Below are positions 42,583 through 54,640 of a stretch of 64,000 nucleotides of DNA, piece after piece (within the stretch, counting starts at the first letter, position 1; every line of letters starts with the position of its first letter). The stretch is from the NCBI RefSeq assembly GCF_030252185.1, contig NZ_CP126970.1:62001-126000 (forward strand), written 5' to 3'. This stretch comes from Corynebacterium suedekumii (GTDB lineage Bacteria; Actinomycetota; Actinomycetes; Mycobacteriales; Mycobacteriaceae). Under the pieces are notes generated by a model that saw nothing but the letters and a program-made list of their open reading frames with translations, was not told the origin of the DNA and did not search any database. The position numbers and the translations under genes were made by a program.

Positions 42583-43980
42583 ATGCTGAAAGAGATCCCT
42601 GATCCCCCGGCCCGCCACACGGCGTTCGGTTCCTTCCGGAAGCGCATCGTCGTCTGGTTCCTCGCGCTGGTGACGCTCACCCTCGTGGTGCTCATCCTCA
42701 CGACGCGCACCGTCCTGCTCTCGGGTGTCACCGACGGCGCCAACGAGGACGTCACGCAGGAGACGGAGGAGTTCACCACCTTCGCCGCGGAGGGCCGCGA
42801 CCCGGAGACCTCGGAGCCGTTCGAGACGCCGGAGCGGCTGCTGCAGGTGTATCTGGCCCGGCAGATCCCCGGCCCGGATGAGGCGCTCGTCGGTGTCGTC
42901 GACGGCCAGCTCATGCAGATGGCCAACAGTCCACGGCCGTTGCAGGCCGGTGAGCCGCTGGTGGCGGCCGCCCTGGAGAATCGGGCGCCGTCCGGGGTCT
43001 TCGACCACCCGGATCTCGGCCCGGTCCACTGGGCCACGGTGTCGGTGGAGGGCACGGACACCGCGCTGCTGGTGGCCCGTTTCACCGATTCCGGCCGGGC
43101 GGGGGTGTCGGCGAACCTGCGGGCGATCTCCATCATCAGCCTCGGTGCGCTGCTGCTCGCGGCGGGTCTGGCGTGGGTCGTCGCCGGGCGGCTGCTCGAC
43201 CCGGTGCGCCAAGTGCGGACCGCGGCGGCCGGGCTGGATTCGCGCCGTCACGGCCAGCGGGTCCCGGTGCCGGAGCACGGCGACGCCGACACCATCGACC
43301 TGGCGCGGACGTTCAACACGCTGCTGGAGCGTATCGACACCGCCGATGACGCCTACCAGGGCATCCTCTCCCGCCTCGAGGTGCAGCTGCGTTCCTGGCT
43401 CGACCGGATCCGGCAGCGCGCCGCCGACACCGGTGACGCCACCCTGCGGGCCGAGGCCGAGGAGGGCGCCCGTGTCCTGGCGACGGTGACGGCGCTGACC
43501 TCGCTGACCGTCGGTTCGCGTCCCTCGGACGCGGCGGTGACGGTGGCGGCGGAGTCGGTGGGGCGCGACGTCGAGAAGCAGCTCATCGCCGCCGGCCTGC
43601 CGGTGGCCCTGGTGAGCAACGTCCACGACGCCACGCCAGTGACGCTCAACCTCGACGCCGTGACCCTGGCGATGGGTGAGGCCGCGCGATTCTGCGCGGG
43701 TCTGTCCACGCCGGTGGAACTCGGCGTCGAGATCAAGGACGACGCGCTGTCGCTGTGGGCCCGCGAGCGTGGGGTGGGCTGTGATTCCGGGCGGCTCAAC
43801 CAGCTGCTGGACTGGCGGCCGGACGCCTCCCACCCGGAGGGCCAGCAGGCCGGGCTGGCGCTGCTGCGCGCGGTCGCCGACGCCCACGGCGGCAGCGCCT
43901 GGGCACAGTCGACCCGCGGGCTGGGCACCGTCATCGGCCTCGACCTGCCCGTCCTCACGACCGGGGAGGTGGACTCATGA
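42583..43980 (+). CDS. Degenerate histidine-kinase-like sensor (pseudokinase)
   Basis: This 465-residue membrane protein is a paralogue of the kinase at 61.0 kb: after TM1 (about 25-45) the extracytoplasmic parts share TDGAN, DPET, VYLARQIP and a DGQL-MQM segment, then TM2 and a HAMP region follow. But the H-box is gone: where the true kinase has DDAGHELRTP this one has ADDAYQGILSRLEVQLRSWL with no histidine. The N-box Asn (GNALRYS) is replaced by GEAARFC, and the D-x-G-x-G box by ERGVGC. It probably cannot phosphorylate. The ATG at 42583 is preferred because the earlier ATG at 42547 lies inside the direct repeats. It overlaps the downstream transporter by 4 nt. Confidence 0.8.
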   Translation: MLKEIPDPPARHTAFGSFRKRIVVWFLALVTLTLVVLILTTRTVLLSGVTDGANEDVTQETEEFTTFAAEGRDPETSEPFETPERLLQVYLARQIPGPDEALVGVVDGQLMQMANSPRPLQAGEPLVAAALENRAPSGVFDHPDLGPVHWATVSVEGTDTALLVARFTDSGRAGVSANLRAISIISLGALLLAAGLAWVVAGRLLDPVRQVRTAAAGLDSRRHGQRVPVPEHGDADTIDLARTFNTLLERIDTADDAYQGILSRLEVQLRSWLDRIRQRAADTGDATLRAEAEEGARVLATVTALTSLTVGSRPSDAAVTVAAESVGRDVEKQLIAAGLPVALVSNVHDATPVTLNLDAVTLAMGEAARFCAGLSTPVELGVEIKDDALSLWARERGVGCDSGRLNQLLDWRPDASHPEGQQAGLALLRAVADAHGGSAWAQSTRGLGTVIGLDLPVLTTGEVDS

Positions 43981-45483
43981 GCGAGCTCACCCACGGACCG
44001 ACCTACCGGGTGGCCACCACCCTCCCCCGTCGCTGCACGTCCCGCCGCCGCCGCGGGCGAGCCTGCCGGACCTGCGCACCCTCACGGTCACGCAGATCAT
44101 CCGGATCATCGCCGGTGCGCTCATCCTCGTGCTGTGGCTCGTGCCGCTGCCGGAGCAGGTCACCCCGGATGCCCGGGCCACGCTCGTGGTGTTCGCCGCC
44201 GCCGTGTGGCTGTGGGTGTTCTCGAAGGTCTCCGACACGTTCGTCGCGCTCGGTGCCGCCAGCGTCATCGTGCTCATCGGCGTCATCGACGTCGACGACC
44301 TCTTCGCACCGCTGGGCGATGAGACGGTGTGGCTGCTCATCGGCGCGTTCATCATCGCCTCGGCGGTGACGTCCTCGGGCCTGGCGGTCCGGGCGGCGGT
44401 GGCGCTGAGCGTCGGCGTGACCTCGCCGCGGGTCCTCGTGCACCTGCTCACCCTCGCCGTCGTGTGCACCGCGTTCGCCGTGCCCGCCACCAGCGGCCGG
44501 GCGGCACTCGTCCTGCCGGTGTTCCTCGCGCTCACCGCGGTCGTGCCGGCGTGGCTGTCCCGCATCCTCGCGCTCGCACTGCCGTCGGTGGTGCTGTTCT
44601 CCGCGGTGGCCTCCCTCATCGGCGCGGGCGCACACCTGATCACCGACCAGATCCTCACCGGCGCGGGCCTGCCCGGGTTCAGCTTCACCCGCTGGATGGT
44701 CCTCGGCCTGCCGCTGGCGCTGGTGTCCTCGCACCTGGCCGCGGAGATCATCGTCCGCGCCCTGTCGACCCGGGAGCAGCGCAATGCGGAACTGGAGATC
44801 ACCCGCGAGGCACTGACCCGCGACATCCCGCTGTCCACCCGGCTGAGTTCCGGCGAGTACCGCGCCGTGCTCATCCTGGGTGTGGCCATCCTGCTGTGGT
44901 TCACCGAGGGTGTGCACGGAATCCCGCCGGCGATGGTCGCCGTGCTCGGCGCGCTCATGATCACCTCCCCTACCTGGGCACGGAGGACCTCGGCGCGACG
45001 GTGAAGAAGGTGCCGTGGTCGCTGCTGCTGTTCATGACGGCGACGATCGCCATCAGCCAGGCGCTCACGGACTCCGGGGCCGCGGCCCTGCTCACCGGGT
45101 GGCTGCCCGCCGACCTTCCGGGCTGGGTGTTCGTCCTCGCCGTCATCGCCCTGTCCACCGCCGCCCACCTGGTCATCCAGTCCCGCTCGGCCCGCTCGGC
45201 GGTGCTGGTGCCCATCGTCATCGCCATCGCCCCGACCGTGGGGGTCAGCGCCGTGGCGGCGGCGTTCATCTCGACCGCGGCCGCCGGCTTCTGCCACACC
45301 CTGCCGGCGTCGGCGAAGCCGCTGGCCATCTTCCGGGGCTCCGATGCCCCGGGCGAGACACCCCACTACGACACCGCCGACCTGCTGCGCATGTCCGCCC
45401 TCCTGGCGCCCATGCACCTGGCGGTCACCGCGGTGTTCGCGTTCCTCATCTGGCCGCTGCTCGGCCTGCCCCTCTACCTCTAG
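43977..45483 (+). pseudogene. DASS/SLC13-type anion transporter with two single-base frameshifts
   Basis: Coding starts at ATG 43977 (ATGA overlap with the upstream stop), shifts frame in the poly-C at 44024-44028, runs to about 44973, shifts again in TCCCCT and ends at 45483. Adding one C at each site gives a continuous 502-residue protein. The long middle frame has no start codon of its own near its beginning, which supports the first correction. About a dozen hydrophobic segments, a GDETVWLLIGAFI motif and a late ATIAISQALTDSGAA segment fit the divalent anion:sodium symporter fold. With glycerate kinase 57 nt downstream, glycerate or a related hydroxyacid is a reasonable substrate. Sequence error is more likely than a true pseudogene. 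Confidence 0.75.
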
Positions 45484-45540
45484 ACCCCACCCATCACCTC
45501 ACATCCACCTCATATCCACCTCATATCCAAGGAGAACACC

Positions 45541-48421
<2,881 letters not shown>

Positions 48422-48425
<4 letters not shown>

Positions 48426-49381
48426 AGTCCGGCCACCTTTCTGATCACCTCAGCTGCGCGGCCGGCCGCGCCCGAGGTCTGCCACGACTCCCAGTCGGGC
48501 TCCAACATTGTCGCACGGCGCAGCAGGTCAGGCCACTGTTCCGGGGCGGGGAAGGAATCGGCGACGACGGCGAGGCCGGCGGCGTCGAGAAGCGCGGCCG
48601 TCGCGTACTGCTCGCCGAAGGGGCGCTCCTGCGGCAGGAGGATGGCGTTGGTGCCGGCGACGGCAATGTCCGCGACCGAGTTCTGGCCGGCCGCGGCGAT
48701 GACGACGTCGGTGGAGCGCAGGTAGGGCATCGGATCGTCGACGAAGGAGTCCCCGCCGAGGAAGACGAAACGATGGTCCGGGCAGGCGCGCTGCACGGCC
48801 AGCCAGTTCTCCGGGGACCAGTCGTCCCCGCCGCGGCCCGAGAGGACGACGACGCGGTGACCGTCGCCGGGGACGACCGGGGCGAGGTACTCGGCGCCGT
48901 CGAAACGCGAGATGCCGCCCACCGGGTGCAGACGCTCCTCGTGCGGGAGAAGGTGCGCCGGGGTCTCCACCCAGTCCGGCCACGCGGCGATGATCGCGTC
49001 CGCCTGCGTGTACCCCAGCTGGTGCGGCGCGTCCTCGCGGACACCCGGCATGGCGATGGTGACCACCGAAATACCCATGAGCCGGGCCAGGAGAGCCACC
49101 TCGACGGAGACGTCGACGACGAACGCCGACGGCCGGTTGTCCCGGATCCAGTCCGCGATCATGGCCATCCGGTCGGCCAGGCCCGCCCGGTAGCGGGGCA
49201 CGTAGTGCAGCGTGCCCCGGGCCGTGGGGTCCCGGTCCGGCGTGTCGGCGTCATCCGGGAGGACGACGTCCGCGCTCGGGTCGGTGGACAGGATCTGCGC
49301 ATCGACGCCGAGCGCGTCCCGGATACTGCGGGCCCGGTTCATGTGGCCGCTGCCCTGGTGGTGAGCGTAGATCCCGATCAT
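48422..49381 (-). CDS. MurG/UGT-like GT-B glycosyltransferase
   Basis: This 319-residue GT-B protein starts IGIYAHHQGSGHMNRA, the nucleotide-sugar transferase pattern with G-x-G-H at the N-terminus, and has the donor-binding GGDSF and AAGQNSVADIAVAGTNAILLPQ region (about 228-255) that resembles MurG. It is coupled to the genes on both sides by 4-nt overlaps. No membrane helix is apparent, so it is cytoplasmic or membrane-associated. Substrate is unknown. Confidence 0.82.
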
Positions 49382-50376
49382 CGTGCCAGTACCTCACTGT
49401 AGAGCTCCGCGTACCTGGCGGCGGTCGCCGTCAGGGAATGGTGGGCGATGACCCACTGCCGGACCACCGAACGGTCGACGCCTGCCGCGATGCGCAGCGC
49501 ACGGGCCAGACCCGCGACATCATCGGCCTTGGCCACCAGGCCGAACGGCTCCTCCCACCGCGGGGTGACCAGACAGACCGCGCAGCGGCGCACCAGATCA
49601 TTGAGGTCCCGGTGGTCCAGCTCCCCGCGGTAGGTGGCGTCCATGCTCGCCATCCGGGGGACGATCTCCGACTCAAAGTAGCGGCGGTCACCGACCCGGC
49701 CGGCGAACTCCAGCGACATCCCCGCCAGGCGGGCGGCATCCATGGCCAGGTGCAGACCCTTCTCCGGGACGATGCGGCCGAACCACACCGCCGACTGACC
49801 ACCTGGTCCGGGCAGCCAGCGGGTGACGTCCACCCCGTTGGGCACGATGGTAACGGGTGCCTGCAGCTCCCAGGCCCCCGCGGTGGCCTCACTGACCGCG
49901 GCGAACCGGCCCGCCGCCGCGCCGGCGACGGCGATCGCGGACTGCACCTCCGGCAGCGCCGGGGTGTGCAGCGTGGTCACCAGCGGCAACCGGTTGCCGG
50001 GCGTGAACAGCGCCGGATGGAGGCTGTTGTTGTGGATGATGTCGTAGTCCTGCGTGGCCAGGTACTCGCGCAGCCGCGCGAATGCCGCGTCCTCCAGTTC
50101 CCGGGCACCGGGCGGGTAACCGGTGTCGGTGGCCTCCCGGGCGAGCTCGCCCCACTCCACCCCGGGCAGCTCGACATCGGGCACATGCCCGTGCGAGCCA
50201 CGCGCGGCGTAGAGATCCACCGTGTGGCCCTGATCGCGCAGCGCCCGGACGAGGGTGTGGCAGAAGGCCTCGAGACCACCGGCGTAGGGCTCCCGGATCG
50301 GGTAGCGGGCCGGCGCGATCACCGCGATCTTCATCCGGGGGATGAGCGGGCGAGGCGGGGTGGTCAGCAGCATCAT
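49378..50376 (-). CDS. Family 4 glycosyltransferase
   Basis: This 332-residue GT-B glycosyltransferase has PYAGGLEAFCHTLVRALRDQGH near the start (the glycine-rich acceptor loop), VPNGVDVTRW (about 182-191), FGRIVPEKGLHLAMDAARLAG (about 204-224) and the E-x7-E region WEEPFGLVAKADDV (about 282-295). The start overlaps the preceding stop (ATGATG at 50376); a later start at MKIAVIAPARYP (50334) is possible and matches the usual N-terminus better. It is part of the four-gene minus-strand operon. Confidence 0.87.
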   Translation of the reverse strand: MMLLTTPPRPLIPRMKIAVIAPARYPIREPYAGGLEAFCHTLVRALRDQGHTVDLYAARGSHGHVPDVELPGVEWGELAREATDTGYPPGARELEDAAFARLREYLATQDYDIIHNNSLHPALFTPGNRLPLVTTLHTPALPEVQSAIAVAGAAAGRFAAVSEATAGAWELQAPVTIVPNGVDVTRWLPGPGGQSAVWFGRIVPEKGLHLAMDAARLAGMSLEFAGRVGDRRYFESEIVPRMASMDATYRGELDHRDLNDLVRRCAVCLVTPRWEEPFGLVAKADDVAGLARALRIAAGVDRSVVRQWVIAHHSLTATAARYAELYSEVLAR

Positions 50377-51428
50377 CGGCTCGTCACCTCCTCGTAGACG
50401 GCGGCATGTGCCGCCCGGATCTGCGCCAGCTGAGCGTCCCGGTCCCCGCGGTAGGGCACGCGCCCACTCTCGAGGAGACGGGCCACCGCGGCGGCCGCGT
50501 CAACCGCGTCGCCCGTGCGGTAGGACACCACCGCGGCCGGGTCATCGGCCTGGGACAGGTAGCAGCCGCAGTCCGGGACGGCGACGGTGACACCCAGGTC
50601 ACGACACATCTCCAGCCACCCCGAGTGAGTGCCCCGGATGTACGGCAGCACCACCGTGGTGCACTCGGCGACAGCCGCGTGGAGCTCGTCGTCCGGCAAC
50701 GGGTCGTGGACGCGCAGGTCGATCGCGGTGTCCTGCAGCGCGGCGATGAGCGGCCGGGTCTGCTCGACGTCATGGAGATGGACGCGCACCGTGCCGTCGA
50801 CATGCTCAGCCAGGGTGCCGGCGAGGGTCCGGTAGAAGTCGGCGTCGGCGACGACGTTGCCGCGCAGTGACTTGAGGAAGACACCCACGATGCGCCCGTC
50901 CGGGCGGGGGTCGGGGACGTCCCGCACCACCTGCGGGTGGGGGATGACGACGGTGTGGGACGCGGCGTCGGCAAGCTGTCGACGCGCCGCGTCGGTGAGG
51001 GTGATCACGCGCGCAGCGGCCGCGACGAGGACGCGGACCTTCTCATGGTGCTCGGCCTGCTCCACGAGGTGGGGATTGTCCAGGTCATGGACGGTGACCA
51101 CGAGCGGGACACCCCGGCGCTCCAGGGCGCGGGTGAACTCGACCGTCTCCTCGACGGAGAGGTGATCGAAGCCGAAATGGAGATGCACCACGTCGACGTC
51201 ACGCCCGTTGTCCGGGTCCGCCCACCACTGCGCCTCGAGCGCGGGATGCGGCCACCAGTTGCCGTCGATGTCCGGGTCCGGCAGGTAGTCCACCCTCTCC
51301 GGCCGCACCGCCGCCGGGTAGACGTGGTCGGCGGGAATGGACAGGACGGTGATGCGCGGCGTCTCCGGAACTGCCTGAGTGGCTGGCGTCGCTGTGGTCG
51401 CAGGTGTCGCTGCACGGTCTGCGTGCAC
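50373..51428 (-). CDS. Glycosyltransferase-like protein (GT4 type, divergent)
   Basis: This 351-residue protein has a GT-B-like pattern: VDVVHLHFGFDHLSVEE (about 77-93), VVTVHDLDNPHL, ARVITLTDAARRQL and a C-terminal TTVVLPYIRGTHSGWLEMCRDLG segment (about 265-285). Motifs are weaker than in its neighbour and it may be an inverting or accessory transferase. The N-terminal 25 residues are Ala/Thr/Pro-rich. It is the first gene of the minus-strand operon; an A/T-rich gap of about 200 bp separates it from the divergent WcbI-like gene. Confidence 0.7.
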   Translation of the reverse strand: MHADRAATPATTATPATQAVPETPRITVLSIPADHVYPAAVRPERVDYLPDPDIDGNWWPHPALEAQWWADPDNGRDVDVVHLHFGFDHLSVEETVEFTRALERRGVPLVVTVHDLDNPHLVEQAEHHEKVRVLVAAAARVITLTDAARRQLADAASHTVVIPHPQVVRDVPDPRPDGRIVGVFLKSLRGNVVADADFYRTLAGTLAEHVDGTVRVHLHDVEQTRPLIAALQDTAIDLRVHDPLPDDELHAAVAECTTVVLPYIRGTHSGWLEMCRDLGVTVAVPDCGCYLSQADDPAAVVSYRTGDAVDAAAAVARLLESGRVPYRGDRDAQLAQIRAAHAAVYEEVTSR

Positions 51429-51634
51429 CTCTCACCCCTCTTCTGTCTGATCGTCGGTGTTCATCGGTGTTGATGGCTGCGTCGGCAATTGTTGCGCCGG
51501 GAAATATATTCACCCTTGTTTATGCCAGGGCCACCGATCCATCATAGGCCGGTCCTTATGATTGCACCTCCCATATGGTCACACATATCTTTTCGTTCAT
51601 GCATGTCCGGCAGTTACGCGGTTACATTGGGACC

Positions 51635-52558
51635 ATGAACACACTCGATCCGGGACGTCGGCAGCACTACGGGGACTTCTACGGGGCCGACTACCGGCGT
51701 CGGGACGAGTCCCTGCCGTTCGTCACCGTGATGGGCAACTGCCAGGCGGAATCGCTGCGCATCCTGCTCGACTCCTCCGGCGCGGTGGAGTCCTTCCGCA
51801 TTCCCCCGGTCCACGAGTTCACCGCCGAGGACATCGACCTGCTCACGCCGGTCCTCGCCCACACCGACGTGCTGGTCACCCAGCCGATCCGTGACTCCTA
51901 CCGCGACCTTCCATTGGGCACCGCCGAACTCGCCGCCCTCCTGCCCGACGGCGCCCGGACCATCATCTACCCGGTCCTGCGATACGACGGACTCTTCCCG
52001 TACCAGGCCATCATCCGTGATCCGGCCGATCCCTCCCGCAACCCGCCCGTGGTGCCCTATCACGACCTGCGGATCCTCGCCGCCGCCGCCCGCGGCCTGA
52101 CCCGCCCCGTGGAGGCCGACCCCTCCGATGAGGCCCTGCGCACCACCGCCGCCATGTCCGTCGAGCAGCTGCGGACCCGCGAGCGCCATCACGGCACGGT
52201 GGTCATCTCCGATGTGCTGGACACGGCACCCGTCTGGCACACCATGAATCACCCGTCCAACGCCACGCTCGCCGCCCTGGCCCAGCGGGTCCTCGACGAC
52301 ATCGTCCCGGGCGGGACGGTTCACGCCCCCACCGACCGGGAGATGCTCGGCGGTCTGACAGCCCCCGTCGACCCGCAGGCTGCCCGAGCCCTCGGCGTGG
52401 ACGTGACCGGCCGGGACACCTGGCTGAAGAACCACGAACCCGTCGACCACTCCGAGATCATCGACGCCCAACTCGCCTTCTACCGCGAGCACCCCCAGAT
52501 CATCGACGCCGGCCTGACCCGCCACGCCGAGCGGCTGTCGGTCCTGGGGCTGGCATGA
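51635..52558 (+). CDS. WcbI-like polysaccharide biosynthesis protein
   Basis: This 307-residue protein carries the WcbI-family start VTVMGNCQAESLRILL (about 29-44; the G-N-C-Q motif) and later DVLVTQPIRDSYR and TMNHPSNATLAALAQRVLDD segments typical of that family. WcbI of Burkholderia is a capsule protein that binds coenzyme A and is proposed to acetylate sugars. Its pairing with glycosyltransferases on both sides indicates glycan modification. The chosen ATG at 51635 has no clear ribosome binding site and may be leaderless. It overlaps the next gene by 4 nt. Confidence 0.75.
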   Translation: MNTLDPGRRQHYGDFYGADYRRRDESLPFVTVMGNCQAESLRILLDSSGAVESFRIPPVHEFTAEDIDLLTPVLAHTDVLVTQPIRDSYRDLPLGTAELAALLPDGARTIIYPVLRYDGLFPYQAIIRDPADPSRNPPVVPYHDLRILAAAARGLTRPVEADPSDEALRTTAAMSVEQLRTRERHHGTVVISDVLDTAPVWHTMNHPSNATLAALAQRVLDDIVPGGTVHAPTDREMLGGLTAPVDPQAARALGVDVTGRDTWLKNHEPVDHSEIIDAQLAFYREHPQIIDAGLTRHAERLSVLGLA

Positions 52559-54516
52559 TCTGCCACCTCATCGTCGGGCCGGCAGGCCACGGGGTCACCG
52601 AGTACGCCCGCTCCCTCGCCGCCCACTCCCCCGGTTCCGTACTGGTCGGCAGTGGTCCGCTTCCCCCGGGCCCCGTCCACGTCACGTTCACCGACCATCT
52701 TTTCGGCGACTCCCCCGACGCGGCGGTCGACGCGGTCCTGGCCCGCTGCACCGGCCATTCTTTGAGTGTCAGCCTCCACGACATCCCGCAGCCGGCGGAA
52801 GGCGCGGAGCGTTTCGAACGCCGCGCATCCGCATATCGGCGTCTCGCCGCAGCCGCCGATCTTGCCGTGGTCAACTCCGCGCACGAGGCGGCGTTTTTCG
52901 ACGTCGACCTCCCCGTGGCACCATTGCCTGTCCCCACCATCGAATCTCCCTATCATCCCGTCACCGGAACGGTGGGCATCCTCGGATTCATCTACCCTGG
53001 CAAGGGGCACGACGACCTCATCCGCACGGTCGCCAGCACCGGCCTGCGCGTCCGGGCGCTCGGCGGGGTCAGCGCGGGGCACGACGACTGGGCCCGACAC
53101 CTCCACGAGCTGGCCACCTCACTGGACGTGGATCTCGAGATCACCGGCTGGCTCTCTGACGAGGACCTGGCGCTCGAGATGGGCGGCATCGAGATTCCCG
53201 TATGCGCCCACCGCCACTACTCCGCCTCCGGCTCACTCATGGCCTGGCTCGGCGCCGGACGACAGGTCCTGGTCAGCGACTCGCCGTACACCCGCGAGAT
53301 GGCGCAGCGCTGGCCCGGCATCGAGATCGTCGACGACTGGCCCACCGCCCTGCGGGAATTCACGCCCCACCCGCCCACGGTCGGCACGTCCGACTGGGAC
53401 TGGCCTCAGCTCGCCGACACCTGGCAGGGGTGGTGGCGCACCCTCTGGCCACGCGTGTCGGTGGTCATCCCCTACTACGACAACCCGGAGGGCCTGCGGG
53501 AGGTGGTCGCGGGCGTCGAGAAGCAGGACTACCCGGGAGAGCTCGAGATCATCGTCGCCGACGACGGTTCCTCCGTTCCCCCACCCGACCTGGGCACGAT
53601 CGTCGTGCGGCAGGAGGATCTCGGATTCCGGGCGGCGGCGGCCCGCAACCTCGGCGCCGCGCAAGCCACGGGTGACGTGCTCACATTCTTCGACGGCGAC
53701 ACCGTGCCCGAACCCGGATACCTCACCGCCGTGGTCCCGCACGTGCTCGCCGACACCCGTTCGGTGATCGTCGGCACCCGCCTGACCGGTCCCAACCGCG
53801 AGGAACCGGCATGGCTCGTCGACGCCTGGAAACACACGGGACACCTGCAGCACGCCGACGACAGCTCGTGGCGATTCATCATCTCCGCAGCGCTGACCTG
53901 CCACCGCCCCTTCTTCGAGCAGATCGGCGGATTCGATGCCTCCCTCATCGGCTACGGCGGGGAGGACTGGGACTTCGGCCACCGCGCCTGGCAGCACGGG
54001 GCCCGATTCATCCACGAACCGAGGGCGATCGCCGTCCATGACGAACCCGACTGGGGCGCCCGTTCGGCGGACGCGGGCGAGAAGAACGCCGAGAGCGTCG
54101 CCCTCGCCCACCGCATCACCCACCCCCTGGCGCGCCCAGCCGGCGTCATCTTCGACACCGCCGACATCGCCGTCCACGTCCCGACCTTCACCGACCCCGG
54201 CGTCACCGAGGCCGTGATCATCGGCTGGCTGACCGCCGGCGACGTCCACGTGCTTATCGACGCCGTCCCCGACCTCTTCCGCGCCGACCCCCGCGTCCGC
54301 ACCTCCACCACCGGACACCGTCTCAGCGTGGAGCTGACCGCGCCGGTCATCCCGGACGTCCCGTTGTCCGAGCTACACCCCGGCCGCTATGTCCTGGACG
54401 GCCGCGAGGTCGCCGTCGTGAGCTGGGGTCGCGGTGCAGACGACGGCGCCATCGACTGCACGTGGCAGGAGGTCTCCGGACCCCGACGACTGGAACGCGA
54501 TTTCGCCGGCTGGTGA
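52555..54516 (+). CDS. Two-domain glycosyltransferase (GT4-like plus GT2)
   Basis: This 653-residue protein looks like a fusion. Residues about 1-290 are GT-B-like (VGPAGHGVTEYARSLA at the start, GFIYPGKGHDDLIRTV about 144-159). Residues about 302-520 are a family 2 GT-A domain (VSVVIPYYDNPEGLREVV, ADDGSSV, FFDGDTVPEPGYL with D-G-D, and SLIGYGGEDWDFGHRAW with the catalytic E-D). The last 120 residues are a beta-rich region of unknown role. Two active sites suggest it adds two sugars in turn. It overlaps the WcbI-like gene by 4 nt and is the last of the plus-strand pair. Confidence 0.82.
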   Translation: MICHLIVGPAGHGVTEYARSLAAHSPGSVLVGSGPLPPGPVHVTFTDHLFGDSPDAAVDAVLARCTGHSLSVSLHDIPQPAEGAERFERRASAYRRLAAAADLAVVNSAHEAAFFDVDLPVAPLPVPTIESPYHPVTGTVGILGFIYPGKGHDDLIRTVASTGLRVRALGGVSAGHDDWARHLHELATSLDVDLEITGWLSDEDLALEMGGIEIPVCAHRHYSASGSLMAWLGAGRQVLVSDSPYTREMAQRWPGIEIVDDWPTALREFTPHPPTVGTSDWDWPQLADTWQGWWRTLWPRVSVVIPYYDNPEGLREVVAGVEKQDYPGELEIIVADDGSSVPPPDLGTIVVRQEDLGFRAAAARNLGAAQATGDVLTFFDGDTVPEPGYLTAVVPHVLADTRSVIVGTRLTGPNREEPAWLVDAWKHTGHLQHADDSSWRFIISAALTCHRPFFEQIGGFDASLIGYGGEDWDFGHRAWQHGARFIHEPRAIAVHDEPDWGARSADAGEKNAESVALAHRITHPLARPAGVIFDTADIAVHVPTFTDPGVTEAVIIGWLTAGDVHVLIDAVPDLFRADPRVRTSTTGHRLSVELTAPVIPDVPLSELHPGRYVLDGREVAVVSWGRGADDGAIDCTWQEVSGPRRLERDFAGW

Positions 54517-54640
54517 GGGTCTCACTATAAACGGGGGTAATCGAACGTCTATTCTAGCAATAGGGATTGACGGTGCCGTTCGTGGCGGTAGACTCGAACA
54601 TGTAAGCGACAGGGGAATCGTTGAAGAATCGGGGGTGACA

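Noticed and set aside
43977..44369. 130-codon frame starting at the transporter ATG as a separate Arg-rich protein
   Set aside because: Only its first 15 or so codons belong to the transporter; after the poly-C run the real membrane protein continues in another frame.
54517..54640. Upstream extension of the DUF222/HNH frame to 54434
   Set aside because: It overlaps the 3' end of the glycosyltransferase gene, and the ATG at 54641 matches the normal N-terminus of the family.
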